64,000 nt of DNA, taken from positions 1,002,001 through 1,066,000 of the forward strand of contig NZ_OY782498.1 in NCBI RefSeq assembly GCF_963677845.1, written 5' to 3'. Both the position numbers and the translations under genes were made by a program. Shown piece after piece: positions 53,539 through 62,918 of the stretch (positions within the stretch are counted from its first letter, which is position 1; each line of letters starts with the position of its first letter). The stretch is from an uncultured Pseudodesulfovibrio sp. (GTDB taxonomy: Bacteria > Desulfobacterota > Desulfovibrionia > Desulfovibrionales > Desulfovibrionaceae). The notes under the pieces were generated by a model that was not told the origin of the DNA, did no database searches, and saw only the letters and a list, made by a program, of their open reading frames with translations.

Positions 53539-54810
53539 ATGAGCGTCAAGGACATCTCCAAGCACCCCTGTTTCAACAAGGAGACTGCCGGAAGTTGCGG
53601 TCGTGTACATTTGCCTGTGGCTCCCAAGTGCAATATTCAATGTAACTATTGCAATCGTAAATATGATTGTGTGAATGAGTCCCGTCCTGGTGTGACCAGT
53701 GGAGTCCTCAAACCGTATCAGGCCGCTGAGTATATGGAGAAGGTGCTTGAAAAGGAACCGCGCATTACCGTGGCTGGTATAGCCGGTCCCGGCGACCCGT
53801 TTGCCAATCCGATAGAAACCATAGAGACCATGCGTCTGTTGAATGAAAAATATCCGCACCTGCTGTTTTGTCTATCGAGCAACGGTATGGGCATACTGCC
53901 GTATCTGGATGATATTGCCGAATTGGGGGTGTCTCATGTCACCATCACCATTTCTGCCGTTGATCCGAAAATCGGCGCAAAGATTTATGCATGGGTCAAG
54001 GACGGCAACGTTGTCTACCACGGGGAGAAGGGGGCGGAAATTCTTCTTCATCGTCAGATTGCAGCGATTAAGGGGCTCAAGGAGCGTGGCATTGTGGTCA
54101 AGGTCAACTCCATCATTATTCCCGGTGTCAATGATGAGCATGTTGTTGAAGTTGCCAAGGTTGTCTCAGCGTTGGGTGCTGACATCCAGAATATGATTCC
54201 CATTAAGCCTACGGCAGACACGCCATTTGCCGGAGTAATTGAACCGGGACGTGAGACCGTTGGCCCTTTGCGCAAGGACGCAGGCGAGTTCATTGAACAG
54301 ATGACACATTGTAAACGTTGTCGTGCCGATGCTGTTGGATTGCTCGGTGATGACAAATCCGCTTCATTGTGCGGGACGCTCAAGGCGTGCTCCAAGCTCA
54401 AACCGCTTGAAGTCAAAATGGCGCGTCCATACGTGGCGGTTGCTACTCGTGAGGGGATGCTTGTTAATCAGCATCTCGGCGAAGCAAAAGCCTTTCAGAT
54501 TTGGGCAGAGTCCGACGCAGGTGGTTTTCGCATGGTCGAAGAACGTCAGGCTCCCAACGTCGGATGTGGTCCCCAACGGTGGGCAGATTTGGCCGAATTG
54601 CTCCGTGATTGTCGGGCTGTCTTGGCGGTTGCCATCGGTGAGACTTCACAAATGCTTTTGGAAGAGCATGGTATCAAAACGCATGTGGTAGATGGTTTTA
54701 TAGAGGACGCATTGCGATTTGTTTTTGAAGGTGGGGATCTCAATGCCCTGAAGGTTCGGCGAAGTGGCATAGGCAGCGCATGTGCCGGTGGAGGCGTTGG
54801 GTGCGGATAA
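53539..54810 (+). CDS. nifB: FeMo-cofactor biosynthesis radical SAM protein NifB
   Basis: A protein of 423 residues from ATG 53539, selected by AAAAGGAG seven bases upstream (ATG 53521 is in frame but lacks a site). The radical-SAM motif CNIQCNYC is intact, preceded by HPCFN and followed by YDCVNESRPG. AGIAGPGDPFANP binds SAM. HCKRCRADAVGLLG carries additional cluster Cys. The C-terminal NifX-like domain (about 305-405, VAVATREGMLVNQHLGEAKA) is fused, as in many proteobacteria. It makes NifB-co (8Fe-9S-C). Confidence 0.97.
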   Translation: MSVKDISKHPCFNKETAGSCGRVHLPVAPKCNIQCNYCNRKYDCVNESRPGVTSGVLKPYQAAEYMEKVLEKEPRITVAGIAGPGDPFANPIETIETMRLLNEKYPHLLFCLSSNGMGILPYLDDIAELGVSHVTITISAVDPKIGAKIYAWVKDGNVVYHGEKGAEILLHRQIAAIKGLKERGIVVKVNSIIIPGVNDEHVVEVAKVVSALGADIQNMIPIKPTADTPFAGVIEPGRETVGPLRKDAGEFIEQMTHCKRCRADAVGLLGDDKSASLCGTLKACSKLKPLEVKMARPYVAVATREGMLVNQHLGEAKAFQIWAESDAGGFRMVEERQAPNVGCGPQRWADLAELLRDCRAVLAVAIGETSQMLLEEHGIKTHVVDGFIEDALRFVFEGGDLNALKVRRSGIGSACAGGGVGCG

Positions 54811-54835
54811 GAAGATGAATACGTCAATAAAAAAC

Positions 54836-54868
54836 GGCAGGCTCCAGCAATCATTGCTGGAGCCTGCC
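54836..54868. terminator. bidirectional terminator between nifB and nifA
   Basis: A perfect 15-bp stem (GGCAGGCTCCAGCAA / TTGCTGGAGCCTGCC) with a three-base loop. An A-rich left flank gives a U-run to the nifA transcript (minus), and a GTTTG tail follows on the plus strand. Confidence 0.9.
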
Positions 54869-54899
54869 TGTTTGTGGGGATGGAGGTATGGCAGAAATA

Positions 54900-56483
54900 T
54901 TATTGAGCGGCTTCCTTCATGCGTCTGAGTTGTGCGCGTCCTTCTGCAATCATGCTTTCCAGACCGTACTTTTTAACTCGATATCCCATTTGCCGCGCCG
55001 ATAGACCAAGGGCCTCGGCAGCTTTGTATTGGAGCCAGCCGGTCCTTTCCAGGGCGGCCAGGATTTCGTTGCGTTCTACTTCTTTGAGGGAGGTGTAATG
55101 CGTGGGCACCTCAGAAGTGTGATAGATTTTTTGGACAGCATCTGTTTGACCTGGCGAGAGGTAGGATTTGAGGAATTCCAGACTGATTCGTTCAGAGTCG
55201 GACATGATAACCAATCGTTCAATAAGATTCTGCATTTCTCGGACATTGCCAGGCCAGTCGTAGCGGATCAGTGCGTCGAGTGCTGCCGCTGTGAAATGGA
55301 TTGAACGGCCATAGTCGTCCGCCATTTTGTAGAGAAAATGGTTGAGCAGGCCGGTGATATCTTCTTTGCGCTCTCTGAGAGCCGGGACGTGAAGAGGAAA
55401 TACGTTGAGGCGATAGTAAAGATCAAGACGGAACTCTCCGTGTTCCACAAGCTCGCCAAGGTCACGGTTGGTCGCGGCCAGTATACGTACATCAATGGTT
55501 CGGGTGCGGTTGCTACCGAGTCGCTCCAGTTCCTTATCTTGCAAAACACGCAAGAGTTTTGCCTGCAGAGCAATAGGTAATTCCCCAATCTCATCAAGAA
55601 AAATGGTACCACTGTCTGCTTCTTCGAATCGCCCTGGCCGGGAGCCGGTCGCGCCGGTAAAGGCTCCTTTTTCGTGACCGAACAGCTCCGATTCCAGTAA
55701 GTTCTCTGGAATAGAAGCGCAGTTAATTTTGATAAAAGGATATCCCTTGCGTTCGGATAGTTCGTGGACGATCTGGGCAATAAGTGTTTTGCCAACGCCA
55801 GATTCACCGAGCAACAGAACGGTCGCTCGGGTAGGGGAGACTTTTTCCATCTGTCGTTGCACTTCGACCATGGGAGCACTTTCACCGACGATGTATGGGC
55901 CTTTGGTGTTTTTTGAAATTTGATATTTAAGTGATGTGTTCTCACGTTTGAGGACTGCTTCACGTTTCATGATTTTTTCGTTCAAACTAATGAATTGGCC
56001 GATGAGGGTGGCGACAACCTTAAGGAAATCTATGTCCTCGTCAAAAGAGATGTCGTCCTCGAATAACCGGTCGACATTGAGTACGCCGATGGGATCGCCA
56101 TGCAGAATGATAGGAACGCCAATGAATGAGATCATGCCTCGCTGGATTTTACGCGCCCCGGTTTTGTCGAGGAACAGCGGTTCCTTGCTGATATCTGGTA
56201 CATAAAATGGTTCACCTGTCTGGAAAATGCGCCCGGTCACACCTTCATCCAGTCGATAAACACCGCGTTCTTTTTCCCCTGCTGTCAGACCGTAGGATGC
56301 GTTAATGGACAATTGCCCGGTCTCCGGATCGTACAGCGTCACGGTCGCGCGTTGCATGCTTAACTGTTCGGACATGATACGTAGTACGCCATCCAGTGCC
56401 GACTCCAGGTTTAGAGCCGTGTCTATGGCTTGGCAGATGGCAAGTAACGCCGAATTTTTCAATCCGTATACTGTTGGAAGCAT
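54900..56483 (-). CDS. nifA: NifA-type sigma-54 transcriptional activator
   Basis: A protein of 527 residues from ATG 56483 (a TTG at 56510 is an alternative). The GAF domain (about 15-165) opens [20 protein letters not shown]. The AAA+ domain has Walker A GESGVGKT, an intact GAFTGA and Walker [13 protein letters not shown]. The C-terminal Fis-type helix-turn-helix reads [20 protein letters not shown]. The interdomain Cys motif of oxygen-sensitive NifA is not seen. It should activate the nifH and nifV promoters. It is convergent with nifB. Confidence 0.92.
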   Translation of the reverse strand: MLPTVYGLKNSALLAICQAIDTALNLESALDGVLRIMSEQLSMQRATVTLYDPETGQLSINASYGLTAGEKERGVYRLDEGVTGRIFQTGEPFYVPDISKEPLFLDKTGARKIQRGMISFIGVPIILHGDPIGVLNVDRLFEDDISFDEDIDFLKVVATLIGQFISLNEKIMKREAVLKRENTSLKYQISKNTKGPYIVGESAPMVEVQRQMEKVSPTRATVLLLGESGVGKTLIAQIVHELSERKGYPFIKINCASIPENLLESELFGHEKGAFTGATGSRPGRFEEADSGTIFLDEIGELPIALQAKLLRVLQDKELERLGSNRTRTIDVRILAATNRDLGELVEHGEFRLDLYYRLNVFPLHVPALRERKEDITGLLNHFLYKMADDYGRSIHFTAAALDALIRYDWPGNVREMQNLIERLVIMSDSERISLEFLKSYLSPGQTDAVQKIYHTSEVPTHYTSLKEVERNEILAALERTGWLQYKAAEALGLSARQMGYRVKKYGLESMIAEGRAQLRRMKEAAQ

Positions 56484-56494
56484 ACTTCGACAAA

Positions 56495-56509
56495 GCAAGC
56501 ATGGTGCCA
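56495..56509 (-). promoter_or_regulatory. sigma-54 promoter directly abutting nifA
   Basis: On the minus strand TGGCACCATGCTTGC is a near-perfect -24/-12 element with GG-N10-GC. The predicted start site (about 56484) coincides with ATG 56483, so the transcript would be nearly leaderless or use a later start. Confidence 0.7.
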
Positions 56510-56573
56510 ATAGTTGATTTGATGATAAGTATGTTATTTCAATATGTTACTCCTTTTAGGCGAATGGAAGGTA

Positions 56574-56587
56574 TGACAATATTGTCA
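56574..56587. promoter_or_regulatory. 14-bp palindrome upstream of nifA
   Basis: TGACAATATTGTCA (ACA-N4-TGT core) lies about 65 bases ahead of the nifA -24 element, where an enhancer-binding site could sit. The core spacing equals that of CTACATTTTTGTAG upstream of nifH. Confidence 0.5.
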
Positions 56588-56805
56588 ATGCGTAAAAGGA
56601 GAGTAGACAAAGATGGGATTAGGACAGTTTTTTATTACTATTCCTAGAGCCGTGTCCGCTATATGTCCGTTCAGCTTTTGACGCCATGCAGAATGAGTTA
56701 CAAACCGCGCCTCATGCACACTATACTTCTGTCTCAGTGAAAACGCTTGGCGACGAGTAAGCCTTTAGTTTTAGATGGTTATATTTATTCTTGTGCTGAA
56801 TGCCC

Positions 56806-56856
56806 TCAAGAATGGCATTCAAGACGGCGTGGGCTCGATTTATTTCAAGTTCCACT
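56806..56856 (+). repeat. degenerate tRNA-Ala 3'-half fragment, right side of nif island
   Basis: TCAAGAATGGCATTCAAGA is followed by GGCGTGGGCTCGATTT and AGTTCCACTA, aligning with the fragment at 37431-37480 over its full length with numerous changes. The anticodon loop ATGGCAT is identical. It is in the same orientation. The surrounding spacer (56588-57168) has no gene. Confidence 0.6.
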
Positions 56857-56873
56857 ATCATATTCCTTAAGTA

Positions 56874-56909
56874 AAAGGTCCGTTTAGCTGAAAAGCTAGG
56901 TGGTCCTTT
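56874..56909 (+). terminator. terminator-like hairpin after the degenerate tRNA-Ala fragment
   Basis: A 16-position stem (AAAGGTCCGTTTAGCT / AGCTAGGTGGTCCTTT, one mismatch and several G-T pairs) with a GAAA loop and a long T tail. Its place after the fragment parallels the hairpin at 37491-37520. Confidence 0.7.
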
Positions 56910-57168
56910 TTTTGTAGGTCTCTTGCCATGGAGTGCTTTTGATTAAAGTCGCATATGATAATGATCAAAGGCGGTTCTGTGTGGCTGTTGAGCGTGGAGG
57001 ATTAGCCGGAGCCGTTTGAATTGTTCATTTCTGGTCTTTTTTGCGGCTACGGACCATTGGGGGGATTTCCAGATTAGCTATGCTTAACTTCTATATTTTC
57101 AAAACATAGTAGACGTTTCTTTTTTGTTATTTATTGTTTTGTTGAATTAATCAGCAGGAGGATCATAG

Positions 57169-57378
57169 ATGTCAAGATTATTAAATACGATTAAGGCTGC
57201 AAAATATTTAGGGCTGTGTCCCGGGACTCTTGAGGTTTGGCGCTGCCATGGTCGTGGGCCGAGGTATTCCAAATTGGGGAGGCGGGTGATGTACGAACAG
57301 ACAGATTTGGATCAGTTTGTTCTTTGGGGAAAGGTTCACACTACAGATTCTATCGGTATGAAGGATACCTCTTTGTAA
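57169..57378 (+). CDS. AlpA/excisionase-type helix-turn-helix protein
   Basis: A protein of 69 residues with GGAGG upstream. The HTH_17 pattern is clear: NTIKAAKYLGLCPGTLEVWR, then GPRYSKLGRRVMYEQTDLDQ. Such proteins act as excisionases or regulators of integrase genes. It is the first of three AT-rich rightward genes at the right end of the tRNA-Pro-bounded region, so it may be the excision factor for the integrase at 8633-9787. Confidence 0.82.
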   Translation: MSRLLNTIKAAKYLGLCPGTLEVWRCHGRGPRYSKLGRRVMYEQTDLDQFVLWGKVHTTDSIGMKDTSL

Positions 57379-57531
57379 GAATAAGTAGAAATTTATGTTG
57401 ATGAGAGATGAAAGTGCGTTGGGGAATGTATTGTGTAAAAAAATATTTAATTTAGTAATTTAGTATTTAAATAGTTGTTTGTTCTTTAATATATATAATT
57501 ATGTAATTCAATAAATAATAAATTTGGTAAT

Positions 57532-58278
57532 ATGATGACAAGAATTATTTCAATAATTAATCAAAAAGGTGGAGTAGGTAAAACGACTATCGCGCTTAAC
57601 ATGGCGCATGGTTTTGTGCGTGAAGGTAAAAAAGTTCTTGCAGTCGACAATGATCCACAGGGTAATTTAACAAATTCATTGTTGATCAATGAAGAGATTA
57701 GATGTTTTTCGGCAAGTTTGTATAATGGTAAAGTGAATAAATTACAATCGGTCAATGGCCATATGGGGATTATGGCCGGGGACTCTAAATTAGAGATAGT
57801 TCAATATAACGAACAAAGTCCTTTGAGATTTTCATCTGTATTAACAAAGATTAAACAGAAGCATATATTCGATTATATTTTGATAGATAGTAGCCCTCAA
57901 ATAACAAATTTGACCTTTGCGAGTATTATGGCTGCAGACAATTTGCTTTTCCCGTTGCAGCCATCAAAGTTCGGCTTAGATGGTCTTAAAAAAGTGCTTA
58001 TGGCGGTTGCCAAAATGAAATCTACCGGGGCGACAAAAGCGGCTGTTCTGGGGGTTGTAATGAATTTAGTGAATCGGACAAAGTTGCATAGACAGACAAT
58101 CTTGGCACTGAAGAAGCGATATCCTCGCGACGTAATGGATTGCGTCATACACAGGCGAACAGCGTACGAAGAGTCGCCAATTAAGGGCCAAAGTATTTGG
58201 GAATATGGGAAAGATGAACGAGCTCAGATTGAGATGAGTGCGTTTATGCGTGAAATTTTGAAGAGGTTGGAGGATTAG
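57532..58278 (+). CDS. parA: ParA-family partition ATPase
   Basis: A protein of 248 residues. The deviant Walker A NQKGGVGKTTIALNMAHGF is at the N-terminus, and DYILIDSSPQITNLTFASIM carries Walker B. LFPLQPSKFGLDGLKKVL is typical of ParA/Soj proteins. The start is ATG 57532 or 57535, and the ribosome site is weak. It would segregate an episomal form of an element or stabilise it after excision. The preceding 150 bases are strongly AT-rich. Confidence 0.9.
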   Translation: MMTRIISIINQKGGVGKTTIALNMAHGFVREGKKVLAVDNDPQGNLTNSLLINEEIRCFSASLYNGKVNKLQSVNGHMGIMAGDSKLEIVQYNEQSPLRFSSVLTKIKQKHIFDYILIDSSPQITNLTFASIMAADNLLFPLQPSKFGLDGLKKVLMAVAKMKSTGATKAAVLGVVMNLVNRTKLHRQTILALKKRYPRDVMDCVIHRRTAYEESPIKGQSIWEYGKDERAQIEMSAFMREILKRLED

Positions 58279-58280
58279 TT

Positions 58281-58589
58281 GTGACAAATGATGGGAAAGA
58301 TTTTATTGATGATATTAATCTGGATTTGGATTTGGATAGGGTAGAGAGTGTGGCTGATTGTGGTTGTCTTATCATTGCGAAGTCTATGCCTAGAGATTTA
58401 AAGGAGCAGCATAGAGCTGCGAAAAAGGTTGAGCGTGGTCCTTTAAAAAATCAGACATACACGATTCCTGAAATGGTTATTGAAGAATTGAGACAATATG
58501 TACTGGCAAAAAAGATGGCTGGCGATAAAATTAATGCAAGTAGGGTGGTCGTCGAAGGAATAAAGCTATATTTGCAGAAATATACCTAA
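58281..58589 (+). CDS. small ParA partner, ribbon-helix-helix-like
   Basis: A protein of 102 residues starting at GTG 58281, two bases after parA. The acidic N-terminus (FIDDINLDLDLDRVESVAD) is followed by a basic segment and a C-terminal part, NQTYTIPEMVIEELRQYVLA and NASRVVVEGIKLYLQKY, compatible with a ribbon-helix-helix DNA-binding domain. ParA partners of this size (ParG-like) bind the centromere and stimulate ParA. The family is not certain. Confidence 0.65.
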   Translation: MTNDGKDFIDDINLDLDLDRVESVADCGCLIIAKSMPRDLKEQHRAAKKVERGPLKNQTYTIPEMVIEELRQYVLAKKMAGDKINASRVVVEGIKLYLQKYT

Positions 58590-58834
58590 GTGAGTTTTTT
58601 TGCCTATACGCTGGGAGTATTGAGTTGTTTTTTTAGCTTGTTAGGATGAAATTGTCAGACGAATAAAATGGACCAATGGTGCCGAGTGGTTGAATAAAGT
58701 TGACGTGGATTATTAGGTCAATGACAGTGGGGAAGGTAAGAGTAAAGATGGGCACATGCGGCGTCGTTTCATGACAAAAAAGTCGATGGGGTGCTTTCTT
58801 CTCGTTTTTGATTTGCTGCAGAGTTGTGTAAGTT

Positions 58835-58850
58835 GTTAGCAATAGGTTAG
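58835..58850 (+). repeat. 16-bp motif, candidate integrase arm site (right)
   Basis: An exact copy of the motif at 7821-7836, here about 42 bases inside the right tRNA-Pro repeat. The rest of the 58590-59228 spacer carries no supported gene. Confidence 0.55.
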
Positions 58851-58862
58851 AAAAAACGAAAA

Positions 58863-58891
58863 AGGGTTTAGCGAATTTTTCGCCAAACCCT
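58863..58891. terminator. hairpin next to the right tRNA-Pro fragment
   Basis: A 13-position stem (AGGGTTTAGCGAA / TTCGCCAAACCCT, one mismatch) directly before the tRNA-Pro repeat, mirroring the arrangement at 7595-7626, although the stem sequence differs. Confidence 0.7.
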
Positions 58892-58892
58892 A

Positions 58893-58941
58893 GATTTATC
58901 TGGTCGGGATGAGAGGATTTGAACCTCCGATCTTTGCGTCC
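58893..58941 (-). repeat. tRNA-Pro 3'-end fragment, putative right attachment site
   Basis: A direct copy of 7627-7675 with one mismatch. On the minus strand it holds the T arm and acceptor end with CCA but is truncated within the anticodon arm. No intact tRNA-Pro follows in the window. Confidence 0.8.
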
Positions 58942-59228
58942 AGAGGGCAGAGGGAGGTTTTTTGTGTTTTGAAATTATTGGATTAGTTCTGCAGTGGTTC
59001 CCCTAAAAAAATCGATAATGATCTTCTAAAGGGAACCGTGAGGGGGGACCGTCTCTTATTAATTTAGGAGTAAAAGAAGATGGGATTATAGAGGGGTACT
59101 CGGCTGGGAACTTTTTTTCAGAGAAGGGGATAACTCTTCATGCTTACTGTTTTATACCAATTGTGTTGAAAATATATTTAACGGCGTGCCACATCAAAAA
59201 AGTGTGTGTCGCAGAAAAAAGAAAGCGG

Positions 59229-60605
59229 TTAACCTGCGGGCAACGTAATTGTCATGTGGAAGCCGGTTTCATTGCTGGCAGCCTGCATGGTTCCTTTGTG
59301 TTCTTCGACGATTTTTCGAGCAAAGGCCAGGCCGAGACCGGTGCCTTCCACCGTATCATATCCAAGTCTTTTGAATGGGATGAAAATCGTTTCAAGTTCA
59401 TTTTTCGAGAGTTGCGGATACGGGTTAGAAATCTTTACGTTAACCGTTTTTTCGTCAGATGTGCAATTGATGGTGATGTCACTATGAGCAGGGCTGTATT
59501 TTATAGCGTTGGCAAGGACATTGCCCACGACCATGGTGATATTTTCCTGGTTGCATAGAAGGGGCGTGATTTCAGTTTTGTTGGAAATAATTGAAAGACC
59601 TTTTTCATTGATTTGTGGCTGTAGCATTTCCACAATCTGCTTGACCATGTTGGGGATATTAACCGTATCGATACGTGGTGATGTCTTTTGTAAATCAAGT
59701 TTGGAAAGTTTGAGAATCTTGTCGATAAGTCCATCCATGTGGTCGATTTCCTGCTCCATCTTGTGAACGTGTTTTTTGATACCGTCTGTTCGTCCCGAAG
59801 CCATGCGTTCTTCAATGATCTGTTGGGATATACGAATACGGGCCAGTGGGCTACGTAGTTCGTGAGACAGGTTGGCGGTCAGTTCGCGGCTACCTCTGAC
59901 TATTTTATCGAGACTGTTGGCCATATGGTTGAACGCCTTGGCCAGTGTGCCTACTTCATCTTTTCGATTGTCGTCCACACGGGGCGAAAAATCACCTTGG
60001 GCGATGAGTTCGGCGGATGCTGTCAATTTGTTAATGGGTAGGGTTATCATTCGGGAGACCGGAATGAGCAGGAGTGCGGCAATACCAGACATGAGCAGCA
60101 GGCCATGCATGAGCCATACTTCTTCTTTGCGTTTTTTCCATTCATGGAGAATGTGAATAGATAAAGGCTGCATGGCTGATTCGATTGTGCCTACCATATA
60201 TAGCAATTTTTCGTCTTCGTTTCCCATGAGGTAAAGAGAGTTTCCATTGGAAGTGGTTGTTTCAAATTCTGTCTCTTCTGTTGCGATGAGGGTCACTTTT
60301 TTAGGGGAAGGAGCATTGATGACGGTGCCTTGTGCATCCGTCAGCCATGCCTGACCGTTGAAAGAGCCGGCAAAGATATCCAGTACCGAAGCAAGTCGTT
60401 GTTGTAATTGTGGCGTCATGCTTTTTGTATCACCTATTTCAAGTAGGATGAGCCTTTTGAAGGCCTCAGTGCGTTCGTCGGCATGTCGAGCGAAGGGTGG
60501 GCGGATTTTTCCCAGATGCATCAATATGGCGATGGTCAGGATGGCTGTGCCGAGAACCGCGATAAACGCGAAGAATATTTTGAGATAGAGTCGACTGATC
60601 TTCAT
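59229..60605 (-). CDS. CpxA-like sensor histidine kinase
   Basis: A protein of 458 residues. Membrane helices at about 7-28 and 165-185 enclose a periplasmic sensor. A HAMP domain follows (INKLTASAELIAQGDFSPRV), then the H-box LSHELRSPLARIRIS, an N-box and the G-box GTGLGLAFARKIVEEHKG. It phosphorylates the response regulator whose gene overlaps its start by four bases. Envelope or drug stress sensing is inferred from the adjacent efflux operon. Confidence 0.92.
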   Translation of the reverse strand: MKISRLYLKIFFAFIAVLGTAILTIAILMHLGKIRPPFARHADERTEAFKRLILLEIGDTKSMTPQLQQRLASVLDIFAGSFNGQAWLTDAQGTVINAPSPKKVTLIATEETEFETTTSNGNSLYLMGNEDEKLLYMVGTIESAMQPLSIHILHEWKKRKEEVWLMHGLLLMSGIAALLLIPVSRMITLPINKLTASAELIAQGDFSPRVDDNRKDEVGTLAKAFNHMANSLDKIVRGSRELTANLSHELRSPLARIRISQQIIEERMASGRTDGIKKHVHKMEQEIDHMDGLIDKILKLSKLDLQKTSPRIDTVNIPNMVKQIVEMLQPQINEKGLSIISNKTEITPLLCNQENITMVVGNVLANAIKYSPAHSDITINCTSDEKTVNVKISNPYPQLSKNELETIFIPFKRLGYDTVEGTGLGLAFARKIVEEHKGTMQAASNETGFHMTITLPAG

Positions 60606-61309
60606 ATTTCTCCCATGAACATATATCCGGTGCCCCAGACTGTCTTGATCCGTTTGGCGTGGGTCTCATATTGTTTGAGCAGGGCGCGTAGTTTGCTGAT
60701 GTGAACGTCTATGCTGCGGTCATACGCCGTGAAGTCTTTGTCCCAAACCATGTCCATGAGTTGGTCGCGGGTCAGGGCTGTGTCCACTTTACTCATAAGA
60801 GCCTTGAGCAGTCGAAACTCTGTAGGGGCCAATTCCAGTTCGTCGGCTTCCACCATGAGTGTTTGGCGAGAGATATTCAGGATAAGCCCTCCTGCGGAAA
60901 TCGTGGAAGGGGTGGTCTTGGCATTGGTGATCGCACTTGCGTCGTAGCGGCGGAGTACGGCCTTGATGCGGGCCAATAATTCACGGGGGTTGAATGGCTT
61001 TGCAATGTAGTCGTCAGCGCCTAGCTCCAGGCCAACAATGCGGTCTGTATCTTCTCCCTTGGCGGTGAGCATGATGACGGGCGTGTCGGATGTCATCCGA
61101 AGTTCTCGTAAAACTTCCAGGCCATTTTTCCCAGGCATCATGACATCCAGAATGATCACGCACGGGGAGAGCGTTTTCACAGTCTCTACAGCTTTTACGC
61201 CGGAGGGAAGGGTGTGCACAGTGAAATCGTATTCTTCGAGATATTCCACGACGAGCTCGCGAAGTCTTTCATCGTCATCGATAATCAGAACTGGTCCTTT
61301 TGCGTCCAT
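60602..61309 (-). CDS. OmpR/CpxR-family response regulator
   Basis: A protein of 235 residues from ATG 61309. The receiver shows VLIIDDDERLREL, phosphoacceptor Asp in VIILDVMMPGKNG and Lys in DDYIAKPFNP. The winged-helix domain includes LAPTEFRLLKALMSKVDTAL and YDRSIDVHISKLRALLKQYE. It probably controls the divergent efflux genes at 61456 as well as its own operon. The start region upstream has no good alternative. Confidence 0.93.
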   Translation of the reverse strand: MDAKGPVLIIDDDERLRELVVEYLEEYDFTVHTLPSGVKAVETVKTLSPCVIILDVMMPGKNGLEVLRELRMTSDTPVIMLTAKGEDTDRIVGLELGADDYIAKPFNPRELLARIKAVLRRYDASAITNAKTTPSTISAGGLILNISRQTLMVEADELELAPTEFRLLKALMSKVDTALTRDQLMDMVWDKDFTAYDRSIDVHISKLRALLKQYETHAKRIKTVWGTGYMFMGEI

Positions 61310-61455
61310 GCTTTTTTCTAGTCCGTAAGTTGTACGTTTGGAAAGGGGCCGTGAAGAAGTTTTACATCCTTTAACATCTTTTATCATAAGCTTTATACTT
61401 TCTCCATTTTTGTGCCGTAAGCAGTGGGTAACGAAAATAATTTTGGAGAAATGCC

Positions 61456-62916
61456 TTGAAAGAAATTCGATCAATATCAAAAACGGCAATTGCGGTGCTT
61501 TTGACTGCAATTGTGGCCTTTATGGTGGGATGTTCCCCATTTCGACCAGGTCCGCGAGTTGAGCCGATGGCTCCATTGCCGGAATCTTTTGCTTTGTATT
61601 CCGATTCTGAACAGTTGAGCGGTAAGTGGTGGGAGTCCTTTGGCTGCGAAGAATTGAATGGCATGGTGGAAGACGCTCTGGTTGCTAATTTTGATGTTTT
61701 AATTGCCTGGGCACGACTCAAGCAGGCAGGGGCCACGGCTATTCAGTCTCAAGCTGACAAGTATCCGACTTTGAATGTGACGGGAGATTATTCTCATTCG
61801 AGTTCGTATACCAAAAAGGCGACGGACAAGGAAACCACCTCTGATACGCATAGTGTCGGTTTGCAGGCAGGATATGAATTGGACCTTTGGGGTCGGATCG
61901 AAGCCGAATCTCAGTCTGGCAATCTCGATTATCTGGCGAGTCGTGAAGATTTGAGCACCGCGGCCATGACCGTGGCTGGAGAAGTGGTCTCGCGCTGGGT
62001 TGAGATTCAAACTGAGCGGCAAAAGAAAAGAATACTGACAGAACAGGTCAAGACCAACGAGACATATCTTGAGCTTATCGAATTGCGTTTTCGAAATTCT
62101 CTTGCCACCGCTCTGGACATCTATCAACAACGGCAAACTTTAGCGAAAGTGACTGCCCAGATTCCGCCGGTAGAGTCTCAGGAGCAACTGTTGCTTCATG
62201 AATTGGCACTGCTCATGGGCAAGCCTGCCGGGGCTGTCACCGTAGCTGATGCCGATTTACCCGAGATGGCCGATTTGCCAGGCCTTGGATTACCTGCCGA
62301 TCTTTTGGCCAATCGTCCTGATGTCAGGTCCGCAGGTTTTGCGCTTCAGTCGGCTGACTGGTCGGTGACGGCAGCAAAGGCCAATCGTCTGCCTTCCCTG
62401 AGCCTGACGGGTACCGCCGAATATACCGGCGCGCAGTTGGGTACTCTTTTTGACAATTGGATGCTTTCCTTGGCCACTTCAGTGGTGGGGCCGATCTTTG
62501 ATGGTGGTTCCCGGAAAGCTGAAGTGGAAAAACAGCAGGGTATTGTTGACGAGCGTTTGGCCTCGTATCGGGAGACCGTCTACACGGCGTTCAAGGAAGT
62601 CGAAGATGCTCTGGTGCAGGAAAAGTGGCAAAAACAGTATATTACGGCTCGTTTGGCTCAGTTGGAAGCTGCCAAAACGAGTTTGAGCGAAGCCGTTTCC
62701 AGGTATGCACAGGGGTTGGACGATTATCTGCCGGTCCTGAGCGCCTTGTTGTCCGTGCAGGAACTGGAAGTTTCCATTGCGGACGAACGGACAGATCTTG
62801 TCCTTTACCGCGTAGCCTTGCACCGGGCTCTTGGCGGTAGCTGGACTGACTCCTTGGCTACGCCTGACGAAAAGAACAAAAAGACAAACGACATCAATGT
62901 CAGCAACGAGGGATAA
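61456..62916 (+). CDS. NodT-family outer-membrane efflux lipoprotein (TolC/OprM type)
   Basis: A protein of 486 residues starting at TTG 61456; GGAGA ends seven bases before it, while the nearer ATG (61451) is out of frame and ends at once. The lipobox is AFMVGC-SPF near residue 26. Two OEP repeats follow, with GLQAGYELDLWGRIEAESQS and GLGLPADLLANRPDVRSAGF, both typical. It forms the exit duct of a tripartite RND pump with the downstream adaptor. Confidence 0.93.
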   Translation: MKEIRSISKTAIAVLLTAIVAFMVGCSPFRPGPRVEPMAPLPESFALYSDSEQLSGKWWESFGCEELNGMVEDALVANFDVLIAWARLKQAGATAIQSQADKYPTLNVTGDYSHSSSYTKKATDKETTSDTHSVGLQAGYELDLWGRIEAESQSGNLDYLASREDLSTAAMTVAGEVVSRWVEIQTERQKKRILTEQVKTNETYLELIELRFRNSLATALDIYQQRQTLAKVTAQIPPVESQEQLLLHELALLMGKPAGAVTVADADLPEMADLPGLGLPADLLANRPDVRSAGFALQSADWSVTAAKANRLPSLSLTGTAEYTGAQLGTLFDNWMLSLATSVVGPIFDGGSRKAEVEKQQGIVDERLASYRETVYTAFKEVEDALVQEKWQKQYITARLAQLEAAKTSLSEAVSRYAQGLDDYLPVLSALLSVQELEVSIADERTDLVLYRVALHRALGGSWTDSLATPDEKNKKTNDINVSNEG

Positions 62917-62918
62917 TT

